The notes under the pieces were generated by a model, which had not been told where the DNA came from, did no database searches, and was given only the letters and a program-made list of their open reading frames with translations. Shown in pieces: positions 1 through 8,614 of a stretch of DNA of 64,000 nt (within the stretch, counting starts at the first letter, position 1; the number at the start of each line of letters is the position of its first letter). The position numbers were made by a program, and so were the translations under genes. Source of the stretch: Hoeflea sp. (GTDB taxonomy: Bacteria > Pseudomonadota > Alphaproteobacteria > Rhizobiales > Rhizobiaceae); assembly GCA_019084245.1 (NCBI GenBank), contig JAHRFE010000004.1:124001-188000 (forward strand), read 5' to 3'.

Positions 1-976
1 GGGTTGCGATTTCCGTGAGCAGCCCGCCCACGCCCATGCGGGTGATATCCAGCGCCGTGGGCGTCTGCCCCGACAGGATGCGCGCCAGCACCCAGTCAAA
101 GCCGTTTTCCTTGGGACTGCGGGCGCAGCCGGGTGCGCCGATCACCGGCACCTCACCGACCGATCCCAGCACCAGCAGATTGCCCGGATCCACGGGCATG
201 CCGACCCGTTCGACCCTGCCGCCGGCCTTGCGGATCGCCGCGGGAACGACATCATCGGGATCGGTGACGGCCGAGGCGCCAAAGACGACAATCAGGTTAT
301 AGAGCCCGGCCATCCGGACGATTTCGGCGCTGACCGCATCGACATCATGGGCAACCCGGCTTTCCTCATTGAGACTGGAGCCGCTCACCGCCAGGCGGCC
401 CGCCAGCAGCGCGCGCGTCTTGTCCATCACCGTGGGCTTGAGCGTCGGCAGCATCGTGGCGATCAGGCCCGCGCGCACCGGCTTGAACGGCAGGACGTGA
501 GCCATGTTGCGCGCCGAAATCGCCGATTGGGCCTGCTTCAGCGAAGCGCCCGCCACCGCCAGCGGAATGATCTTGATGGTGGCCACCATCTCGCCCGGCT
601 GCACCGGCGTCTGGTCGGCGAGACAGGCGAAGGTGATGGCCGGATCGATCCCGTTGAAATGATCGACAAGCAGCCGTTCGGCGCGGAACATCCCGGCACA
701 CTTCGCATGCAGATTGACCCGTCCGGTGGACGCGTTGGCGGCGCGGATATGGGCGCCGGCGAAAGCCCGCGCCAAAGCCTCGGCGGCCGCGTCCTCGCCG
801 ACATCGCCTTCCTGCAACCGCGCCACGATCACTTCGATGATCCCGCTCTGGCTCAGCAGCATCACATCGGTTGCATTGAGCACATGGCCCTTCTTCAGCC
901 GCAGCGTGCCCACGGACAGGGAATGCGCCAGAACAGCACCCTGGGATGTTTCAAGCGGAACCGGGCCGAAGATCAT
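1..976 (-). CDS. Molybdopterin-binding (MoeA/MogA-like) protein, 3' end outside window
   Basis: The open frame begins with ATG at 974-976 and is still open at the left edge, so about 325 residues are visible. The N-terminus (MIFGPVPLETSQGAVLAHS) followed by a MoeA-like KKGHVL segment is typical of the rhizobial protein that joins a molybdopterin-binding domain to a MobA-like nucleotidyltransferase; the second half would lie outside the window. A GAPGCARSPKENG stretch sits near the end of the visible part. It follows the XdhC C-terminal gene by 3 bases, so it is the last visible member of the minus-strand Mo-hydroxylase maturation operon. Inferred role: handling or cytidylating molybdenum cofactor before insertion into xanthine-dehydrogenase-type enzymes. 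The family is fairly secure; the fusion is not proven here. Confidence 0.8.
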   Translation of the reverse strand, partial: MIFGPVPLETSQGAVLAHSLSVGTLRLKKGHVLNATDVMLLSQSGIIEVIVARLQEGDVGEDAAAEALARAFAGAHIRAANASTGRVNLHAKCAGMFRAERLLVDHFNGIDPAITFACLADQTPVQPGEMVATIKIIPLAVAGASLKQAQSAISARNMAHVLPFKPVRAGLIATMLPTLKPTVMDKTRALLAGRLAVSGSSLNEESRVAHDVDAVSAEIVRMAGLYNLIVVFGASAVTDPDDVVPAAIRKAGGRVERVGMPVDPGNLLVLGSVGEVPVIGAPGCARSPKENGFDWVLARILSGQTPTALDITRMGVGGLLTEIAT

Positions 977-979
977 GGT

Positions 980-1675
980 TCAGGCGCCGCCCGTGTCTTC
1001 GGGTTTGCGCAGCGCCGCAATCGTCTGCGCGAGAATCGCCACCGCGATCTCCTCGGGGCTCTGTGCGCCGATATCGAGCCCGATCGGTGCTGCGATCCGC
1101 GCGATCTGACCCTGGCTCAGACCCGCTTGCATGAGCCGCTCCACGCGCTTGGCGTGGGTCTTGCGCGAGCCGAGCGCGCCGACATAGAACGCCTGCGTCT
1201 GAAGCGCCGAAATCAGCGGCCAGTCGTCGATCTTCGGATCGTGGGTCACCGCCACCAGCGCCGTGAACGCATCAAGCGGCCGGTCCCTGAGCGCGTCCTC
1301 CGGCCAGTCGGCGACCAGATCGACGTTTGCAAACCGGTCCTGAGTGGCAAAAGCCGTGCGCGGATCGATCACCTTGACGTCGAACCCGGTCATCGCCGCC
1401 ATCGGCGCGAGCGCCTGCGAGATATGCACCGCGCCGATGATCACCATGCGCGGCGACGGCAGATGCACATTGAGAAAGAACCGCTCGCCATCGGCCTCCA
1501 CCACGCCGGATTTGCCAGTCAGAAACGTCTTGCCGATCGCCGCCCCCAGATCGCCCGCGACGGATTCGCTGCGCATCACCAGCCGCGCATTTCCGCCCTC
1601 GAGCTCGGTGACGAGCACGGCCGCCTGCCGGTTGCGACGCGCCGCATTAAGTGTTGTGAGGAGTTGCGGATCCAT
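980..1675 (-). CDS. XdhC family protein, Rossmann (C-terminal) half
   Basis: This 231-aa protein matches the C-terminal Rossmann-like part of XdhC/CoxF proteins: a central MVIIGAVHIS strand-loop, then FDVKVIDPR, a VAVTHDPKID segment, FYVGALGSRKTHAKR, and a terminal SPEEIAVAILAQ helix. XdhC proteins bind molybdenum cofactor and help sulfurate and insert it into xanthine-oxidase-family enzymes. The start codon overlaps the stop of the XdhC N-terminal gene by one base (TGATG), which implies translational coupling. Splitting XdhC into two genes is common in Rhizobiales and should not be read as a frameshift: both halves have their own starts and intact motifs. Confidence 0.85.
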   Translation of the reverse strand: MDPQLLTTLNAARRNRQAAVLVTELEGGNARLVMRSESVAGDLGAAIGKTFLTGKSGVVEADGERFFLNVHLPSPRMVIIGAVHISQALAPMAAMTGFDVKVIDPRTAFATQDRFANVDLVADWPEDALRDRPLDAFTALVAVTHDPKIDDWPLISALQTQAFYVGALGSRKTHAKRVERLMQAGLSQGQIARIAAPIGLDIGAQSPEEIAVAILAQTIAALRKPEDTGGA

Positions 1676-2046
1676 CAGCCGACCCGCTCGAGATAGACCT
1701 GGATCCGGCCGCCGCAGGACAATCCCACCCGCCAGGCGGTCTCGTCGGCCACGCCGAACTCGAGCATTTTCGGCGCGCCGCTGGCAATCACATCGGTGGC
1801 CTCGGCAATCACCGCGCCTTCGACGCAGCCACCAGAAACGGAGCCGCTGAAATTACCCATCCCATCAATCACCAGATGGCTGCCAACCGGCCGCGGCGCC
1901 GAGCCCCAGGTCTCGATCACCGTGGCCACAGCCACCGCGCGGCCATCCAGCATCCAGCGCTCGGCTACCATCAGCGGATCAAGCTGGCCCTCGGCGCCAC
2001 CGCCCGATGCCGGGTCTTCAGTTTGGCTCGTATCGTCATATGCCAT
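1675..2046 (-). CDS. XdhC/CoxI family protein, N-terminal domain
   Basis: This 123-aa protein carries the XdhC_CoxI domain: AVATVIETWGSAPRPVGSHL, then the SGSVSGGCVEGAVI motif and a final GLSCGGRIQVYLE segment. The SGGCVEG and LSCGG cysteines are the conserved ones of the family. I prefer the ATG at 2046 because GGAGG lies about 8 bases upstream; an ATG at 2082 in the same frame would add 12 residues. Together with the next gene it makes up a complete XdhC, so the two products probably act as a complex in cofactor insertion. It follows coxE on the same strand after about 75 bases. Confidence 0.85.
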   Translation of the reverse strand: MAYDDTSQTEDPASGGGAEGQLDPLMVAERWMLDGRAVAVATVIETWGSAPRPVGSHLVIDGMGNFSGSVSGGCVEGAVIAEATDVIASGAPKMLEFGVADETAWRVGLSCGGRIQVYLERVG

Positions 2047-2121
2047 TCCTGCCTCCATCGCCTGCTGTCCAAGTATGGCCATTGCCTCATGACGAATTCA
2101 AGTCGGAACCGGGTGGATATC

Positions 2122-3348
2122 TCAAAGATACCTTCGCGGATCGGCTTTCGCCGCATCCTTTTCGCCAAGCGCCGCCACCAGCCCGGCCATGGCCTCGATA
2201 TTGTGGACCGGGCGGAACTCGTCGACATGGGCGAGCATGGTGCGCACGCCGCGCGCGCGGGCTTCAAACCCGTCGAACCTCAAAAGCGGATTGAGCCAGA
2301 TCAGCCTGCGGCAGGAGCGGTGCAGGCGGTCGATCTCGGCGTCGAGTTCCGCGATCGAATCGCGCTCCAGCCCGTCGGTGATCAGGATCACCACCGCTCC
2401 CTGGCCGAGAACCCGGCGCGACCATTGCCGGTTGAACAGCCTCAGCGCCGCGCCGATGCGGGTGCCGCCCGACCAGTCCTTGACCGCGCCGGTGCATTGA
2501 TCCACGGCCTCGTCAGGATCCTTGTGGCGCATCTGCCTTGTGATGTTGGTGAGCCTGGTGCCGAACAGGAAGGTGTGGACGCCGCGCCGCTTCTCGCTGA
2601 TCACATGCATGAAATGCAGGAAGATCCGTGTGTACTGGCTCATCGATCCGGAAATATCGGCAATGATCACCAGCGGCGGATGCACCTTCCTCCGCTTGCG
2701 GAACCTGGGCAGGATCAAATCGCCGCCGGTGCGCATGGCAGCCCGCATGGTCGCGCGCGGATCGATGCGCTTTTGCACCGATGACGGCTTGTAGCGCCTT
2801 GTCTCGACCTGGTCGAACGGCAAGGCCAGCTCGGCGATCGCCCGCTTGGCTTCGCTCAGCTCCAGCGCCGTCATCTGGGCAAAATCCTGCTGGCGCAGCA
2901 CCTCGTTGCCCGAGACAGTCTCGCGCGCGTCAATATCAATGATCGGCTTGTCTTCCGGCGGGCGGCTTTTCTCGTGGCCCTCGAACAGCGCCTGGCTGAC
3001 GCGGGTCTCGCCGGGTTTGAGCTTTTCCTGGCGCTTGGTCTCCATCGCCACCGGCGAGAACATGGCGATCATCTTCTCAATGAGATCGCGCGACCGCCAG
3101 AACAGCCGGAACGCCTGGTCGAACACCTGGTGATCCTCGCGCCGCTTGACGAAGACCGAATGCAGCACCCAGTAGAATTCCTCGCGGCTGCCGATCCCTG
3201 CGATCTGCACCGCCTCGACCGCGTCGCGCACCGCAGCCGGCCCGACCTTCAACCCGGCCTTGCGCAACACGCGGGCGAAATAGACGATGTTGTCGACAAT
3301 CCGCCCGTCGCCTTGCTTGAAAACTATGGCGTTTGCGGCTTCCGCCAT
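2122..3348 (-). CDS. CoxE-like VWA domain protein
   Basis: A 408-aa protein whose C-terminal half is a von Willebrand A domain with an intact metal-ion-dependent adhesion motif (DISGSMS; D231, S233, S235), followed by the SGGTRIGAALR and VVILITDGLER segments. The N-terminal half is the DUF58/CoxE-type helical region. In carbon monoxide dehydrogenase clusters CoxE works with the MoxR ATPase CoxD to mature the Mo-Cu active site; related pairs sit beside other molybdenum hydroxylases. The ATG at 3348 overlaps the stop of the ATPase gene (ATGA), fixing the start; upstream in-frame codons would run into the ATPase coding sequence. Confidence 0.88.
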   Translation of the reverse strand: MAEAANAIVFKQGDGRIVDNIVYFARVLRKAGLKVGPAAVRDAVEAVQIAGIGSREEFYWVLHSVFVKRREDHQVFDQAFRLFWRSRDLIEKMIAMFSPVAMETKRQEKLKPGETRVSQALFEGHEKSRPPEDKPIIDIDARETVSGNEVLRQQDFAQMTALELSEAKRAIAELALPFDQVETRRYKPSSVQKRIDPRATMRAAMRTGGDLILPRFRKRRKVHPPLVIIADISGSMSQYTRIFLHFMHVISEKRRGVHTFLFGTRLTNITRQMRHKDPDEAVDQCTGAVKDWSGGTRIGAALRLFNRQWSRRVLGQGAVVILITDGLERDSIAELDAEIDRLHRSCRRLIWLNPLLRFDGFEARARGVRTMLAHVDEFRPVHNIEAMAGLVAALGEKDAAKADPRRYL

Positions 3349-4271
3349 CACAGCTGCTGCGCCAGCTCGGCCTTTACCTCGGCCAGCAGTTCGCGCCCGG
3401 CGCCGCTCTCGATCCGGGCGATGTCGTCCTGGTATTTGAGCAGCGTGCCGAGCGTGTCGGACACGGTTTCGGGATCGAGCGCCAGCCGGTCGAGTTCCGT
3501 GAGCGCGGTGGCCCAGTCGATGGTCTCGGCCACGCCGGGGCTCTTGAACAGATCCATTTGCCTCAGCTTCTGGACGAAAGCGACCACCTGCCGCGACAGC
3601 TCCTGCTCGCAGCCGGGAACCTTGAGACGCACGATCTCCAGTTCCACATCGGCGCTCGGATAGTCGACCCAGTGATAGAGGCACCGCCGCTTGAGCGCGT
3701 CATGGATCTCGCGGGTGCGGTTGGTGGTGATGATGACGATGGGCGGTTCCTTAGCCACGATCGTGCCGAGTTCGGGAATCGTCACCTGGTAATCTGACAG
3801 GATTTCCAGCAGGAACGCCTCGAACGCCTCGTCGGTCCGGTCCAGCTCGTCGATCAGGAATACAGGCGCGCGGCCGCCAGAGCCTTCCAGCGCCTGCAGG
3901 ACCGGGCGTCGGATCAGGTGCTTTTCGGAGAAGATGTTGCGTTCGATGGTCGAGCGGTCGCCCTCGCCCGTGGCTTCGGCGAGCCGGATCTCCAGCATCT
4001 GCGCCGGGTAATTCCACTCATAGACCGCCGAGGAGACATCGAGGCCTTCATAGCACTGCAGCCGGATCAGCGGCCGGTCCAGCGCCTTGGCGAGAACCTT
4101 GGCGATCTCGGTCTTGCCCACGCCCGCCTCTCCCTCGAGAAACAGCGGCCGTTTCATTCTGAGCGCCAGGAACAGCACCGTCGCCAGAGCGCGGTTCGAG
4201 ACATAGTCGTGGGCCGACAGCATGGCCAGCGTTTCATCAATGGAATTGGGCAGCGGATTGGGTATCGACAT
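3348..4271 (-). CDS. MoxR family AAA+ ATPase (CoxD-like)
   Basis: A 307-aa AAA+ protein with Walker A GEAGVGKT (about residues 47-54), Walker B VFLIDE (137-142), sensor-1 asparagine in ITTN (about 184) and an arginine finger in the ALKRRCLYHW segment. MoxR ATPases act as chaperones and are usually coupled to a VWA partner, here the overlapping coxE gene. ATG 4271 is chosen over an upstream frame start at 4328 because GGAG precedes it at a normal distance and the N-terminus SIPNPLP matches where family proteins begin. Context with XdhC and molybdopterin genes points to maturation of a molybdenum hydroxylase; its catalytic subunits are not in this window. Confidence 0.88.
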   Translation of the reverse strand: MSIPNPLPNSIDETLAMLSAHDYVSNRALATVLFLALRMKRPLFLEGEAGVGKTEIAKVLAKALDRPLIRLQCYEGLDVSSAVYEWNYPAQMLEIRLAEATGEGDRSTIERNIFSEKHLIRRPVLQALEGSGGRAPVFLIDELDRTDEAFEAFLLEILSDYQVTIPELGTIVAKEPPIVIITTNRTREIHDALKRRCLYHWVDYPSADVELEIVRLKVPGCEQELSRQVVAFVQKLRQMDLFKSPGVAETIDWATALTELDRLALDPETVSDTLGTLLKYQDDIARIESGAGRELLAEVKAELAQQL

Positions 4272-4330
4272 CTTGGCTCCGTCAGCAGGCAGATCGGGAT
4301 CAACACCCGTCGACCCCAACAGGATCAAGG

Positions 4331-4825
4331 CTAAACAGTATGGTATCCGCGGTCCATATACAAAAGCGCAGGCCCCGGCTCTCCGATCCTGATGCCGATG
4401 ACCTCGCCGATCATGATAGTGTGGGTGGCCACCGGCCTGGCCTCGATCAGCCGGCAGTCAAACACGGCCATCGCCCCCACGAGCGTCGGCGCGCCGGTCG
4501 TGATCGTGTCCCATTTCGCGAGCGCGAACCGCGCGTCGACATCGAGATGATCGAGACCCGAAAACGCCACCGCCAGCGGCTGGTGCACAGCCATCAGGCT
4601 GTTGAGCGCGAAGATCCCCGACTGGATGAACAATTCGTTCAGCGGATTGGAATGGTTGAGGCAGACCAGCAGCGTGCCCGGATTGTCAGAGACCGAACAG
4701 GCGGCCGTAACCGTCACGCCCCGCCGCACGCCTTCATGAACGGTTGTTGCAATCTGCACATGCCCGGCATAACGCGCCATCGCGTCGCGATAGTCTTTGG
4801 AATCGATGGTTGGCCGTTTCAACAC
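4331..4825 (-). CDS. Flavin reductase domain protein (FMN-dependent, HpaC/RutF type)
   Basis: A 164-aa protein with the flavin_reduct fold: DYRDAMARYAGHVQIATT at the N-terminus, RRGVTVTAACSVSDNPGTLLVCLN (FMN-binding region), NELFIQSGIFALNSL, and a C-terminal HTIMIGEVIGIRIGE strand pair. Such proteins reduce FMN or FAD with NAD(P)H for a partner monooxygenase, or work on their own. The start is GTG at 4825 with GAGG upstream. It is the first gene of the minus-strand run leading into the CoxD/CoxE/XdhC set, with about 60 bases between it and the ATPase; whether it supplies electrons in the same pathway cannot be told from sequence. Confidence 0.85.
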   Translation of the reverse strand: MLKRPTIDSKDYRDAMARYAGHVQIATTVHEGVRRGVTVTAACSVSDNPGTLLVCLNHSNPLNELFIQSGIFALNSLMAVHQPLAVAFSGLDHLDVDARFALAKWDTITTGAPTLVGAMAVFDCRLIEARPVATHTIMIGEVIGIRIGEPGPALLYMDRGYHTV

Positions 4826-4993
4826 GCATGCGCCTCAAACTTTTGAATGATCAGGATGCATACATAAAGGCCACAGGTGAATTTGAAACCCACGCCGGCG
4901 ACTTTTTATCGTCCGGACCCTCCCGGCGAGCCGGGATCTGGCGGAATTTGCTTTGAGTTACAATCGCTGCTGGGCTAAATGGGAGGCATGATC

Positions 4994-6112
4994 ATGCGCC
5001 ACCCGTTCTGCCTCCTGGCCTTCGTTCTGGCTTTTGTTTCCGCCGCTGCTCCAGCCCGTGCGGAAGCGCTTCGGGTTGGCCTGGTCATTCCGCAATCGGG
5101 ACAGTTCAAGCTTCTGGGCGACCATGTCCGCGAGGCCTTCGCGATCTGGGATGCAGCCAATCCGGGCATGTTCGGCGACATCGTCGAAGGCGATGATGCC
5201 TGCACGCCCGAATCGGGAGTGGACGCAGCCGCCTCCATGAGCGAGGCCGGCGTTGATATTGTGGTCGGCTTCCTGTGCACCGAAAGCCTCGCCGCGGCAC
5301 TGCCTGTGCTGTCGGACAGCGGCATCCCGGTGATGACCCTGACAGTGCGCGCCGACATCATCGGCGAGGAAGCGTCACGGCTCGGATGGAAGTTCTTCCG
5401 CCTGGCGCCGCGCGCAGGCTCGGAAGCCGAGATTGCGGCGGACGCCATCTTCCGGTTCTGGGCCGACAAGCCCTTCGCCCTGATCGAGGACGGGGCGATC
5501 TCCGGACGCGAACTTGTCGAGGCGATCCGGACCCGGCTGGAAGACCGGGCGCTCAATCCGACATTCGTCGACAATTACCGCCCCGGCCAGGAAACACAGC
5601 CAAGCCTGGTGCGCAGGCTCAAATCCGCAGGCGTTTCCCGCGTTTTCGCCGGCGGCGAACGCGCCGACCTGGCGGTGATCGCCCAGGAAGCAGACTACCA
5701 GGGGGTGGAACTCCGGTTCATGGGCAGCGACGCCCTGCATGCGCCCGCGGGCGATTTCCCGCTGCCGGACGGCACAATCGCGGTGCTGTCCGCAGGCGCG
5801 GTTCCGGGCCCCGAGGACGCGCAGGCCCGCCAGGCCTTTGCGAACGAGGGCCTGGTCGCCGAGGGCCTCAGGATCCCCGCCTATGCTGCGGCCGAGATCC
5901 TTGGCGCGGCCGCCACCCGGGCTGGCTATAGCGATACAACACTTGACGCCCTTCTCACCGGCAACACGTTCACCACCGCGCTCGGGCCGGTGACCTTCGA
6001 CGAGGACGGCGAGCGCCGCGAACCGGGCTTCGTGCTCGCCATTCAGGACAATGACGTCTTCCGGCGGTTGAGCGTGGAAGACGCAGCACGCCTGTCCGGC
6101 CAGACCCAGTAA
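4994..6112 (+). CDS. Periplasmic ligand-binding protein (branched-chain amino acid/Peripla_BP_6 type)
   Basis: A 372-aa secreted protein: a signal peptide (hydrophobic stretch ending in ARA around residue 23), then LRVGLVIPQSGQFKLLGDHVREAF, the classic first lobe of type I periplasmic binding proteins. Later segments (GVDIVVGFLCTES, SRVFAGGERAD, ELRFMGSDAL) fit the second lobe. No ABC permease or ATPase gene is adjacent, so it is either an orphan receptor or serves a transporter elsewhere. GGGAGG at 4981-4986 sets the start at ATG 4994 rather than the two in-frame ATGs that lie on or before it. Ligand unknown. Confidence 0.82.
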   Translation: MRHPFCLLAFVLAFVSAAAPARAEALRVGLVIPQSGQFKLLGDHVREAFAIWDAANPGMFGDIVEGDDACTPESGVDAAASMSEAGVDIVVGFLCTESLAAALPVLSDSGIPVMTLTVRADIIGEEASRLGWKFFRLAPRAGSEAEIAADAIFRFWADKPFALIEDGAISGRELVEAIRTRLEDRALNPTFVDNYRPGQETQPSLVRRLKSAGVSRVFAGGERADLAVIAQEADYQGVELRFMGSDALHAPAGDFPLPDGTIAVLSAGAVPGPEDAQARQAFANEGLVAEGLRIPAYAAAEILGAAATRAGYSDTTLDALLTGNTFTTALGPVTFDEDGERREPGFVLAIQDNDVFRRLSVEDAARLSGQTQ

Positions 6113-6123
6113 TCGGGAACCAG

Positions 6124-7152
6124 ATGATGCAAACCGGCTCAACGCTGCAAAGCGGACCGCGCAATCTGATCACCGACGTGGCAGGCCTCACCGTCGGCAA
6201 TTCAAGCGATGCTAAACTCAATTCCGGCACGACGGCGATCCTCTGCGATCCGCCCGCCACCGCCGCCGTGCAGGTTCTGGGCGGCGCGCCGGGCACCCGC
6301 GAGACCGATCTGCTCGAGCCGCACAACACGGTCGAGACCGTCAACGGCCTGGTTCTCTCCGGCGGCTCTGCTTTCGGGCTTGATGCGGCCAGCGGGGCGC
6401 AAGCCTATTTGCGTGAACAGGGAAAAGGCTTCGAGGTCGGGCCGCACCGGATCCCGATCGTGCCCGCGGCCATCCTGTTCGACCTGATCAATGGCGGCGA
6501 CAAGGACTGGGGGCGATATCCGCCCTACCGCGAACTGGGCTACCAGGCCGCTGCCGCCGCTTCCCGCGATTTTGCCATCGGCACCGCTGGCGCTGGCGTC
6601 GGCGCGCTGACGGCCACCTTCAAGGGCGGCCTCGGATCGGCCTCGTCGCTGGTCGCGGGTGAGCACATGATCGGCGCGCTCGTCGCCGCCAACCCGATGG
6701 GGTCGGTCACCATCGGCGACACACGCCATTTCTGGGCAGCCCCCTTCGAGATCGGCGACGAGTTCGGCGGTCTGGGCATGCCGGCGCCCTTCCCGCAAGA
6801 TGCGAGCGAACTGAGGATCAAGTTCCGCGAGATGGCGCGCGGCGTTTCCAACACCACGATCGCCGTCATCGCCACCGACGCCGTTCTTTCCAAGGCCGAG
6901 GCCAAGCGGCTGGCGATCGCCGCGCATGCCGGCTTCGCCCGGGCGATCTGGCCCAGCCACACACCGTTTGACGGGGATCTGGTGTTCGCGCTCGCCACCG
7001 GCGCATCAGGCCGCAAACCCTCCCCCGAGGCGTTCCTCGATCTGTGTGCGGCAGCAGCATCGACCATGAGCCGGGCCATCGCCCGCGGCGTCCATGCGGC
7101 CACGCCCGATCCGCGTGACCTGATGCCGGCCTGGACATCACGACAAGATTGA
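6124..7152 (+). CDS. P1 family peptidase (DmpA/S58 type, self-cleaving)
   Basis: A 342-aa member of the DmpA/L-aminopeptidase/D-esterase family. Visible signatures are NLITDVAGLTVGN at the N-terminus, the TVNGLVLSGGSAFGLDAASG loop, and GVSNTTIAVIATDA, which holds the expected autocleavage site. Family enzymes are made as one chain and split to expose a Ser/Thr nucleophile; by analogy with ThnT (Asn-Thr cleavage) the nucleophile here would be T244 in NTTI. It starts 11 bases after the binding-protein gene and is probably co-transcribed. There is no signal peptide, so it should be cytoplasmic. Substrate unknown. Confidence 0.85.
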   Translation: MMQTGSTLQSGPRNLITDVAGLTVGNSSDAKLNSGTTAILCDPPATAAVQVLGGAPGTRETDLLEPHNTVETVNGLVLSGGSAFGLDAASGAQAYLREQGKGFEVGPHRIPIVPAAILFDLINGGDKDWGRYPPYRELGYQAAAAASRDFAIGTAGAGVGALTATFKGGLGSASSLVAGEHMIGALVAANPMGSVTIGDTRHFWAAPFEIGDEFGGLGMPAPFPQDASELRIKFREMARGVSNTTIAVIATDAVLSKAEAKRLAIAAHAGFARAIWPSHTPFDGDLVFALATGASGRKPSPEAFLDLCAAAASTMSRAIARGVHAATPDPRDLMPAWTSRQD

Positions 7153-7222
7153 ACAGGCTTCCGGTTGCCCGTCCGGCCCGGCAATGATACCCGGTTCATC
7201 CTGACCAATCAGAGGGCCTGCG

Positions 7223-7954
7223 ATGCCAGCCATTCGTCACATGCTGTTCGTCCTGATTGCCGCATGCCTTGCACCGGGCGCGGCCCATGCCGGCGAATTC
7301 GCGGAATTCCGGCCAATCGGGTTTTCGCCTGATGGCAAGGTCTTCGCCTTCGAGGAATTCGGCGTCCAGGACGGCTCCGGCTTTGCCTTCGCCAACCGGT
7401 TCTTCATCGACACCACGAATGATTCCTTCCTGCCCGGCTCGACGGTTCGTGTCGTGCTGGAAGACGAGACCCTCTCTGTCGGCGACGCCCGCGCCGAGGC
7501 GCAGGCCCAGTCGGCATCGCTGGAAGCCCAGTATGATTTCCAGGACAATCCGGGCACCATCGCCGCATTCAACCCGCTGTCCGAACTTGATGGCCCGGCG
7601 CACCAGTTGCGCTACACGCCGTTTTCCATGGAACCCCAGCCGTTCGGACCCTACGGGGTCACCCTTGAGGAAAAGCCGCTGCCCGCATCCACGCTCTGCA
7701 AGGATATTGACGCCACTTCCATCGGGTTCCGGCTGGAAATGACCGAGGTCAACGGTCAACCTTCCGGCCTGGTGCTCCATGACGACAGTTCGGTGCCGCA
7801 AAGCCGCGGCTGCCCCTTGAGCTACCGCATCGGCGGCGCCATCACCCACCATGCCGATGGCGTCTGGACCCATGCCGTCCTCGTGCTGGTCCGATCCTTT
7901 GGCTTTGAGGGCGAGAACGGCCGCTGGCTTGCCGTGACCCGACGGCTGGAATGA
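7223..7954 (+). CDS. DUF2259 predicted secreted protein
   Basis: A 243-aa protein with a signal peptide (hydrophobic core then AHA at about residue 23) and the body GEFAEFRPIGFSPDGKVFAFEEFGVQDGSGFAF, characteristic of the DUF2259 family of predicted periplasmic proteins. The function of the family is not known. Two cysteines (in TLCKD and RGCPL) could form a disulfide in the periplasm. GAGGG lies just upstream of the ATG. Its last four bases overlap the start of the next gene, a membrane protein, suggesting coupled expression. Confidence 0.8.
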   Translation: MPAIRHMLFVLIAACLAPGAAHAGEFAEFRPIGFSPDGKVFAFEEFGVQDGSGFAFANRFFIDTTNDSFLPGSTVRVVLEDETLSVGDARAEAQAQSASLEAQYDFQDNPGTIAAFNPLSELDGPAHQLRYTPFSMEPQPFGPYGVTLEEKPLPASTLCKDIDATSIGFRLEMTEVNGQPSGLVLHDDSSVPQSRGCPLSYRIGGAITHHADGVWTHAVLVLVRSFGFEGENGRWLAVTRRLE

Positions 7955-8535
7955 GCAACCCGGTCAAACGGCACAAGGGACCGGCGCCCAGACCGGCCAA
8001 CGACAATTCCAATCTTCACGACCGGCTTCAGGCCGCGCGGATCGGCTGGGCTGACGCGTTTCTTGGCGCGCTCGGCTGGGGTGCGGCCATGGCGCTGTCG
8101 GCGCAGGCCTGGCTCTGGCTGTCGATGGCAGCAATCACCTCGCATTACTGGAGCATCACAGCGCTGGTGTTTTGCGGCGCGGCGCTCGCCTGGCCATTCA
8201 GCCTGGCAAGTTTCCGCTTCATTGCCTTCAGGCGGTCGCGCGAAGCGGCCTTCGCCGCGGCGTTTTTGTGCCTGAGTCTCTTCACCCTGGGCGTCACCGC
8301 GATCCTGTTTGCCATCATATACCGCAATTTCTACGCCCAGTGGCATGGCGACCCCTTTACCCGATTGTGGCTGTTGCAGCTCATCTTCACCAGCGCCGCG
8401 GCCATCTACCAGTTCGCCGTCGCCGGCGTGCGGCTTTACCTTCCGCTCGGCGTGGCATTCCTTTTTGGCGCATCCTGGATGCTGGCCCGCGCCAACTGTC
8501 GCCGGACGCCGCCCAAATCCGGCATTATCTCCTAG
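7951..8535 (+). CDS. Hypothetical inner-membrane protein
   Basis: A 194-aa protein not recognised as a named family. After a charged 30-residue N-terminus it has about four hydrophobic segments (roughly residues 38-60, 68-85, 97-120 and 140-175) separated by short Arg-rich loops, so it is probably a polytopic inner-membrane protein. The ATG overlaps the DUF2259 stop codon (ATGA), which ties its expression to that secreted protein. The APRPANDN motif near the N-terminus recurs in many short alphaproteobacterial membrane proteins. No function can be assigned. Confidence 0.7.
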   Translation: MSNPVKRHKGPAPRPANDNSNLHDRLQAARIGWADAFLGALGWGAAMALSAQAWLWLSMAAITSHYWSITALVFCGAALAWPFSLASFRFIAFRRSREAAFAAAFLCLSLFTLGVTAILFAIIYRNFYAQWHGDPFTRLWLLQLIFTSAAAIYQFAVAGVRLYLPLGVAFLFGASWMLARANCRRTPPKSGIIS

Positions 8536-8614
8536 ACAAACCCGACAGACCGTTTGATTCGCGGGCGAAATGAACTAGACCCACCGCAACGCCAACACAT
8601 TTACGGACCTTGCC

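Noticed and set aside
980-2046. A split XdhC gene as a possible frameshift
   Set aside because: Both halves have their own starts and intact motifs, with TGATG coupling; split XdhC genes are normal in this order.
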